Assembly: GCA_035048485.1 (NCBI GenBank)
Contig: CM068588.1
Span: 24,202,324 to 24,266,323 of the forward strand
Source of the DNA: Pteria penguin
Taxonomy: Eukaryota; Mollusca; Bivalvia; Pterioida; Pteriidae
DNA length: 64,000 bases
Direction: 5' to 3'
Part shown: piece after piece, positions 58,221 to 64,000 of the stretch
Position numbering within the stretch: the first letter of the stretch is position 1
Layout: each line of letters starts with the position of its first letter
Position numbers and translations under genes: made by a program
The notes under the pieces: generated by a model
What the model saw: only the letters and a program-made list of their open reading frames with translations
What the model was told of the DNA's origin: nothing
Databases searched by the model: none

Positions 58221-61200
58221 TTATTCGAGTTCTTCATACTCATAGCGCCAAAAGTTCCGTTTGTATGATCTCGCAGTGTCTTTGACATAATCCCTGATAT
58301 CATGATCAAACCCACAATAGCATACACAGTTGACAAAAGCCTGGAATCCATCGCCAAAACACTGAAGATAAAGGAGTGTTCGATTTGCATTGGCATTGGC
58401 TGACGAAGATCGAATTGTGCCAGGTAATCGTAGAGTCAGAAGAATGATCCATGTCAACCAAAAGTACTCATCTTCCGTGCGCAAAGTCTGCTCGAAGACG
58501 TCCTCTCTTCTAGATGTTCGTGACGACTTAAAATTAAGAAAATTTCATAAGTATTTTGAAGGAAATCAGTTTCCAAGTTAATGAAAAAGCACCATACTAT
58601 ATGAATCTCGATGAATACATATATCTTGTATGACATACAGCTGCTTTGATTTAACAAGCACATTAATTGTCTGTAATTATAATGCTTGTCATTGTCATTT
58701 ATCAGGTTTATCAGGAATATTTATATGTTAACCTTATCTTACTTTTGTTTCAAGGAAGATTTTGTCATATAATTATTTTAAGTCACACCAAGGTTATTGC
58801 GTATATATACTGATGGCATCTACTCTGATTTAATGCACAGAAATCTATACCTTCGCAAGGGACCCATCCGAAGCAGTGAAGGATCGCTTACATGCCATGT
58901 CTACACAGGACATCAAAAGTCTATACAGAATCTCGAACCCATCACTTTTCGATCGAGAACCGCGCACCTACAATTCTGGTCTACACCTGCTCACCAGAAT
59001 ACGAATTTCAGAATCTTAAACACATCTTAAAAGAAAACATTTGCTTCTTGATGTTATTCTTCAGTTGATCACGCTGTATTTTTGTACGATCTGTGTCAAA
59101 TAATTGCCGTCAACGAAAAGAAATCCATACGAGGAGTTATTTGGTTTTGTGTCCTTGGTGATTTGTGTCTTACAACTTTTGTCAAATGTCTTCTGTTTTC
59201 TGTTCTGAAATTTGCTTTTAACTTGGGAAAGCGAAACTATAAGTCCAATTTTAGTAAGATGTGTCAGGACTGCTAATGATTTAGTTTATGAGTAATACAT
59301 TGTTTTATAACATAATATTGATTGATTGATTAATTGATTTTGTTTAACGTCACACCACGAATATTTCACATATATGGTGACGACATCTGCATGTTACGGG
59401 GCATACAAATTTTGACCTTTGCAACGGACCCACCCGAAGCAGTGAGGGATCTTTAACGTGCCAAGCATACCACGACACGGGCCTCGGTTTTTACTGTCTC
59501 ATCCGAAAGACAGGACACCGGCATGACCAGAGCGGGAATTGAACCCCGGCCTCCCGATCAGGATTCCAGTGAGATACCACTAGGCCACGTCGGCTTTGTA
59601 ACATAATATAATATGATATAATATAATACTTATTTTTATCAAAATTCAAAAATCAAATGCAATAAATTTCTAGATTTATTGACTATTTACAAGAGCTATA
59701 GAATCACCTACCCTTATTCTCCTTATGTAGTATTTTATATAGATATACAGAGCAATACTGACAACATAGGTAATGATTTCATAGAGTTTGCCTGCGAAGA
59801 ATGTCCATTCGATGTGTTGTCCTCCTTCTGTTCTATGTAGCCAGCACCAGGGCGTGTCTGTGTGCTGAAGGTCTTCTCCAAGAACGCCACTAGCGGCCGT
59901 TATCACCAGAATTACACCTCAATCAGATACATATATGTAGACAATAACCACAAAAATATACATACAGAACGCCATTGGCGGTGGTAGTCGGCAGTATAAA
60001 ACTTAAATAGGTTAATCATATCCAGGTAGATAATAATCAATGGTTAATGCAGCTGTTTTTCTTCAATTATGGTCAAAATCAAGTCAAAATCGGCAGGAAA
60101 AGTAATTATTATACGTTAATTTGTTTAATTTTTGTTAACATCACACCAAGATTATTCATTTCCATGGTTATGACATCTGCCTGTGGCATACAGAGAATTT
60201 TAGACGTATACAAGAAATCCACATTTAAGAGGCATCTTATCGTGCCATTTTTACCAGCACTTCGATTTTTATTGTCTATTCCGAAAGACAGAACATCGCC
60301 GAGCCTCAAGTAGGGCTCAAAACCGCGACCCTTCAGTCTGGGGCAAAGCACCGTACAGATGGAGCAATTATGTTAAAGTAATTGATATTGTAGCAAACTG
60401 TAATTTCACATACAAGAGCATGGTACTACAACTTGCTATCCATGGAAATTAGAGAGATTCTCCTAATCTCAAGAAATTATATATACAGTCTGTTAGTCAG
60501 ATTTAGATTTTCACAATTGTGATGCAGGTCGATTGTTCGCTGTGCCAGGGTTTGACTGTTATAATAAAAAATTAAACCCAGATCCTTCGAAGATTTTTAC
60601 CCGATAGTGTTCGGACAAACACCCACTACCAGTAGTCTGAAGAACCGTCAGTCGGTAAGGTAGGGTCGTAGGGAGCTTTTAAAAGTGAAAGTGGGAGCAA
60701 CAGCTTATATACTGATAGCCGGGCTTTCAGTAACTGGTCAAGTAGCAAAAGATTAAATTGGAGTTAAAATACAGTTGATAACAAATTTGATGAAAGAAGT
60801 ATTTACACATTTCATTATGGAAGGACAATTCTTAAGTAATAGTGGAATGAAGTTTATCATTGTTTACTTTGATAAAATGTCTCGTGAGGCATGGCATCTA
60901 CCCTTGATCATGAGGAAAACCATAGATTCATTACTGTTCTGAAAGTGTCACTGCCCTTGTTATGCTTTATTCTCTTCATAAAAGATATATCTGCCATCTC
61001 CTATCGCTATAGAGAGCAGAATTATTACGTTTCTTCCTGGTTGGTGTATAGTCAAAACGGCACAAAAATAAAATGGCCCACACGAAAATAGGAATAATTT
61101 TATGCTGAAGGCAATTTATCAAAATGTCAAATTATTTGCCCTCTTACTATCTGTATCAAGTACAATTCTAACACTAGGTGAAAAAAAAAACCATTTTGAA

Positions 61201-63165
61201 ATTAAAGTCGATATCCATTGTCAAAATATTACAAAGTTCGGCCGTTTTGGTAAAAGAAAATGGGCCGTGTTTTTTAGGCCGTTCTGGTGGTGACCTTTTT
61301 TTCTTGGGCTGTTTTGACTATAACTCTCTGGATTCATTGTTTTAGTATAGTTTCCTTCGCACGGACAATCCATTGCCATTAAACCTTCTCTGTTTAGCAG
61401 GATAATCTATTTATCCTTGAAAAGTGTGAAACCTACTCTGTTTAGCAGGATATTCTATTTATCCTTGAAAAGTTCAACAGATCTACCATGAAAATTCAGC
61501 ATATCTTGATAGTAGCCGACAGTTCGAAAAGTAATGCATGAAAATTTTTTTTCAAAATTGCAAAAATGTAGATGTTACGGAATAAATCCGAAAGAAAACC
61601 TGTAATGGGACTTGGTTTATTTGTTTACATTCATGAACGACATTAGAATAAATTACATCTTGATTACGTTGATCTGAGAATAATTTCAGACATGCTAATC
61701 AGTACAGGGAACAATACATGTACCCGTTTTCTTTCTGTCAAGCGATAACGGCAATGGGCAATGCACATCGCCATACCAATGTTTATGTATGACGCTTGAA
61801 TTAGACACATGTTTCAATCGGCAAAAATAGATATAGGGAAACCTCTCACATACACATGTACACGAATGTTAGACCATTTGGCAATGCCATGCCTGTCTAG
61901 ATCTTAAAATATCTAGACAGTGACCATAACGAGACTGACTGAAGTTCAAGTGACGCGTTGTCGGTTATTTTTACATCACTGGATTACGTTTTGTTTTATT
62001 CATTTAATCTAGAATCAACAAATATTGACAATTAATTACATCTTCGACGCTAAAAATCACGCGCCTCTCATAAATTACATCAAATACTGTATAATAATGT
62101 TGTGTATGCTACTACAGACGAATTACATCTACACGCAGTGTTTACTGCTTGTCTATCCATACGGCCTGTGCTATAATTAACACTAGCTGGAGTAGAGGAA
62201 GTCTCTCCAGAATGGCGGTAGTCACCCGTCTCTTCCTGCAGGGATATCAAGCAAGGGCAGGTAAATTCAGTCTACACGAATATACCCATGTATATCTCTA
62301 TTTGCAATGTTACATATCATTAATATCCAATAAAGATTCATAATACGTTCTGAATATTATTATGCAAGAAATTACATCAGAGATTATGTTTTGAAGCGCA
62401 AGAACACATTGAGTGAGAAAGAGGGCTTTAAAACTTATAATTAGACTGCCCCGTTTTGAGAATCGTGCTTGGCGGCTATAGCCTTGGCTTATGCCTTCGG
62501 TATTCAGCCCGGCTAAAACTTGGTCAATGATCAGCCAAAAACCCCGATTCCTACTACAATGCATCACCAGTTACAAGAACACCTAGTGTAGATATACGGA
62601 TACATTTCGGGCGAGGTAAACACTGTAATCAAATCACGTGCTTTATCCAACCAAAATAATGATAAATAATAAGGTATTTTGTATTTGTGTACATACATAA
62701 CCTATAGAGCTAAAATGCAATCTTCCCTGCCAACATACCTGGGAAAATCCAACCGATAACTTGGAAGAGGATATCAACAGCTTTGGTTAATTCGTTCCTC
62801 GCTCCGAAACGGATAATTCGAAATAAGTAAATGGCCAGCACATCAGTCCACATAAAAGATGCAATACTGCCATACGTTGTAAGGAAACTCTGAACCTGAC
62901 ATAAGCTGTCAGACTGGGATTCCAGCATGTTTTTGCCGAGGTATAGGTCCATATACCGCAGAGCTCCAACAATATAACCCGAAGATATCATCAAATCCGC
63001 ACACGTAATATAAATGAGAAATCGTCGTGGATAACTTTTTTGTAAAGCTTCTATTTTAATATAGGTATACAAGATTATGAATCCTCCAAGCAAAGACAAC
63101 GAACAACTAATAAGAGTCAGCTTGGTGGTTATATATCCGACATGTTTGTCTATTGTAACATTCAT
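58221..63165 (-). CDS. GPR157: GPR157-like seven-transmembrane receptor 2, three exons
   Basis: Exons are 62,739-63,165, 59,712-59,917 and 58,221-58,526, with the same phases as receptor 1 and an exon 2 of the same 206-base length. They give 312 residues. The N-terminus MNVTIDKHVGYITTKLTL carries one glycosylation site. Helix 3 has SFMWTDVLAIYLFRIIRFG, followed by the loop TPWCWLHR, helix 5 FFAGKLYEIITYVVSIALYI and helix 7 LQCFGDGFQAFVNCVCYC. The tail ends EYEELE as in receptor 1. Intron 1 (2.8 kb) and intron 2 (1.2 kb) are swollen by SINEs. The stop overlaps an AATAAA, and another lies at about 58,098. The frame is intact, so it is probably functional; the ligand is unknown. Confidence 0.85.
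58778..58990 (-). mobile_element. Degenerate tRNA-derived SINE in receptor 2 intron 2
   Basis: AAGTCACACCAAGGTTATT, then GGGACCCATCCGAAGCAGTG and ATCTCGAACCCATC, follow the order of the minus-oriented complete SINE, heavily mutated. Confidence 0.6.
59319..59598 (-). mobile_element. tRNA-derived SINE, complete, with 11-bp target duplication
   Basis: Same family and orientation as 56,195-56,475: GACCAGAGCGGGAATTGAAC, CTCATCCGAAAGACAGGACA and AACGTCACACCACGAATATT. TAACATAATAT flanks it at 59,308-59,318 and 59,599-59,609. It lies in intron 2 of receptor 2. Confidence 0.9.
60122..60365 (-). mobile_element. Degenerate tRNA-derived SINE in receptor 2 intron 1
   Basis: AACATCACACCAAGATTATT, TATTCCGAAAGACAGAAC and GGGCTCAAAACCGCGACCC keep the order of the SINE family but are strongly diverged. 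Confidence 0.55.
60366..62738. other. Remainder of receptor 2 intron 1
   Basis: No exon or clear repeat is recognised. A short tandem pair (CTCTGTTTAGCAGGATA) occurs at about 61,387-61,455. Confidence 0.5.
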
Positions 63166-63345
63166 TTTTACGGTAAGAAAACTTTAAATAATTTATGTAC
63201 GACTCAAATAAATATACAACAACCACAAAACTAGCTTGTTATGTGGTCGAACTGATTGTGTTTTATCGCAAAGTCATATACTATCAATGATACGTTATCA
63301 ATTCGAATTGTGAAAAAAATTTGGCACACTACATGTACAACATTC

Positions 63346-63348
<3 letters not shown>

Positions 63349-63399
<51 letters not shown>
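63349..63399 (-). promoter_or_regulatory. (GA)n tract upstream of receptor 2
   Basis: A 51-base TC tract on the plus strand, GA on the coding strand, lies about 185 bases upstream of the receptor 2 start codon. It is followed further upstream by G- and T-rich low complexity to 63,530. GA tracts can act as GAGA-type promoter elements; that role is inference. Confidence 0.4.
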
Positions 63400-63404
<5 letters not shown>

Positions 63405-63539
63405 GTTTTGTTTTTTTTGGGGGGTGGGGGTTGGTTTTTTGATTTTTGGTTTGGGTTTTTCTTTTTCTTTTTTTTTTTTTTTTTGGTTTTTGGTTTTTGT
63501 TTTGTTTTGTTTTTGTTTTTTTTTTTTGGACACGCTGTC

Positions 63540-64000
63540 AATTTCCCTTAATATGAGTAATAAGGAATTACCCTCCAAGGCCATCAATCCATTTGTTGAC
63601 TTTGGACTGATGACCCAGCCGATGACCACTTCAATGACCGAGGAGATTTGTTTATTGTTTCTGGCGCGCGCCAATCTTGTTTAACTTATCTGGTGGTAGC
63701 ATCGACTTTGTATAGGACCTCATCATCCTTACCTATGCAATGTACCTACACAAAACGGTTAGGTATCATTTAGCACTGTGCACCTTGACACAGGGCCGCA
63801 GTTTACACTTCCGTACGCGTGTACTTCTTTTAACGGGGTCCATATTTTAACAGTATAACCCCTTCTCCAAGGGCGTTAATTCATAAAGACACTAATATTA
63901 AATGCATTAACTCAAACGGAAATCAAGCTCAACAAAAACTTGACACAAATAGCAGATGTGCTAAATCATGAAGGCACTAATGGTTTGCCATCCGTTTTTT
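63540..64000. other. Window end, nothing recognised
   Basis: Short frames show no domain. No element boundary is seen. Confidence 0.4.

Noticed and set aside
63231..63684. Proteins of 142-147 residues rich in Lys/Glu/Arg or Leu/Ser/Phe
   Set aside because: Translations of the (TC)n and poly-T low-complexity tract.

Overview
This is a gene-poor, AT-rich animal nuclear window, most likely from a bivalve mollusc. The reasons are: split genes with GT-AG introns; tRNA-headed SINEs ending in TCAA-type tails; Penelope-like and CR1-like retroelement debris; a repeat carrying GCGCATTTCGAC that I associate with bivalve genomes; and very large minisatellites. I see no bacterial operons, CRISPR arrays or integrons. 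Species assignment is inference.

Four host genes can be supported, all on the minus strand. (1) 11,932-13,632 is an intronless TRIM-like protein: two B-boxes, a coiled coil and a C-terminal beta-propeller-like region, but no RING. (2) 20,089-34,814 is a DRAM2-like six-helix membrane protein. I assembled it from seven coding exons whose splice phases all agree; its 7.6-kb intron contains a 4.8-kb 33/34-bp megasatellite and a GATA array. (3) 45,498-47,562 and (4) 58,221-63,165 are two three-exon GPR157-like seven-helix receptors with identical exon phases and patches of exact nucleotide identity. A broken N-terminal exon of a third GPR157-like copy lies near 5,440-5,575.

Region by region: 1-5,200 holds a foldback element and a decayed Penelope-like element. 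5,400-9,060 holds the receptor relic, a second foldback and the first copy of a segmental duplication. 9,060-14,700 holds Penelope fragments, the TRIM gene and a SINE. 14,900-17,910 is the second duplication copy, interrupted by a crippled Crypton-like element. 19,000-34,814 is LINE tails and the DRAM2-like gene with its satellites. 37,175-38,200 is a 48-bp minisatellite. 39,151-43,217 is a nearly intact CR1-like LINE with a 2A-like motif and a 12-bp target-site duplication. 43,700-44,760 is a 36-bp minisatellite with inverted flanks. 45,300-47,590 is receptor 1. 48,200-58,150 is a graveyard of Penelope, L1-like and CR1-like pieces and SINEs. 58,200-63,540 is receptor 2 with a GA-repeat upstream.

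There is no sign of one novel multi-gene system. The most unusual items are the foldback family with a GTTA-capped hairpin tip whose arms stay complementary although they differ between copies, the intronic megasatellite with its long 11-residue open frame, the tandem GPR157-like pair with apparent gene conversion, and the 2A-bearing LINE. Exon boundaries and family calls were made by eye and have not been checked against transcripts or databases.
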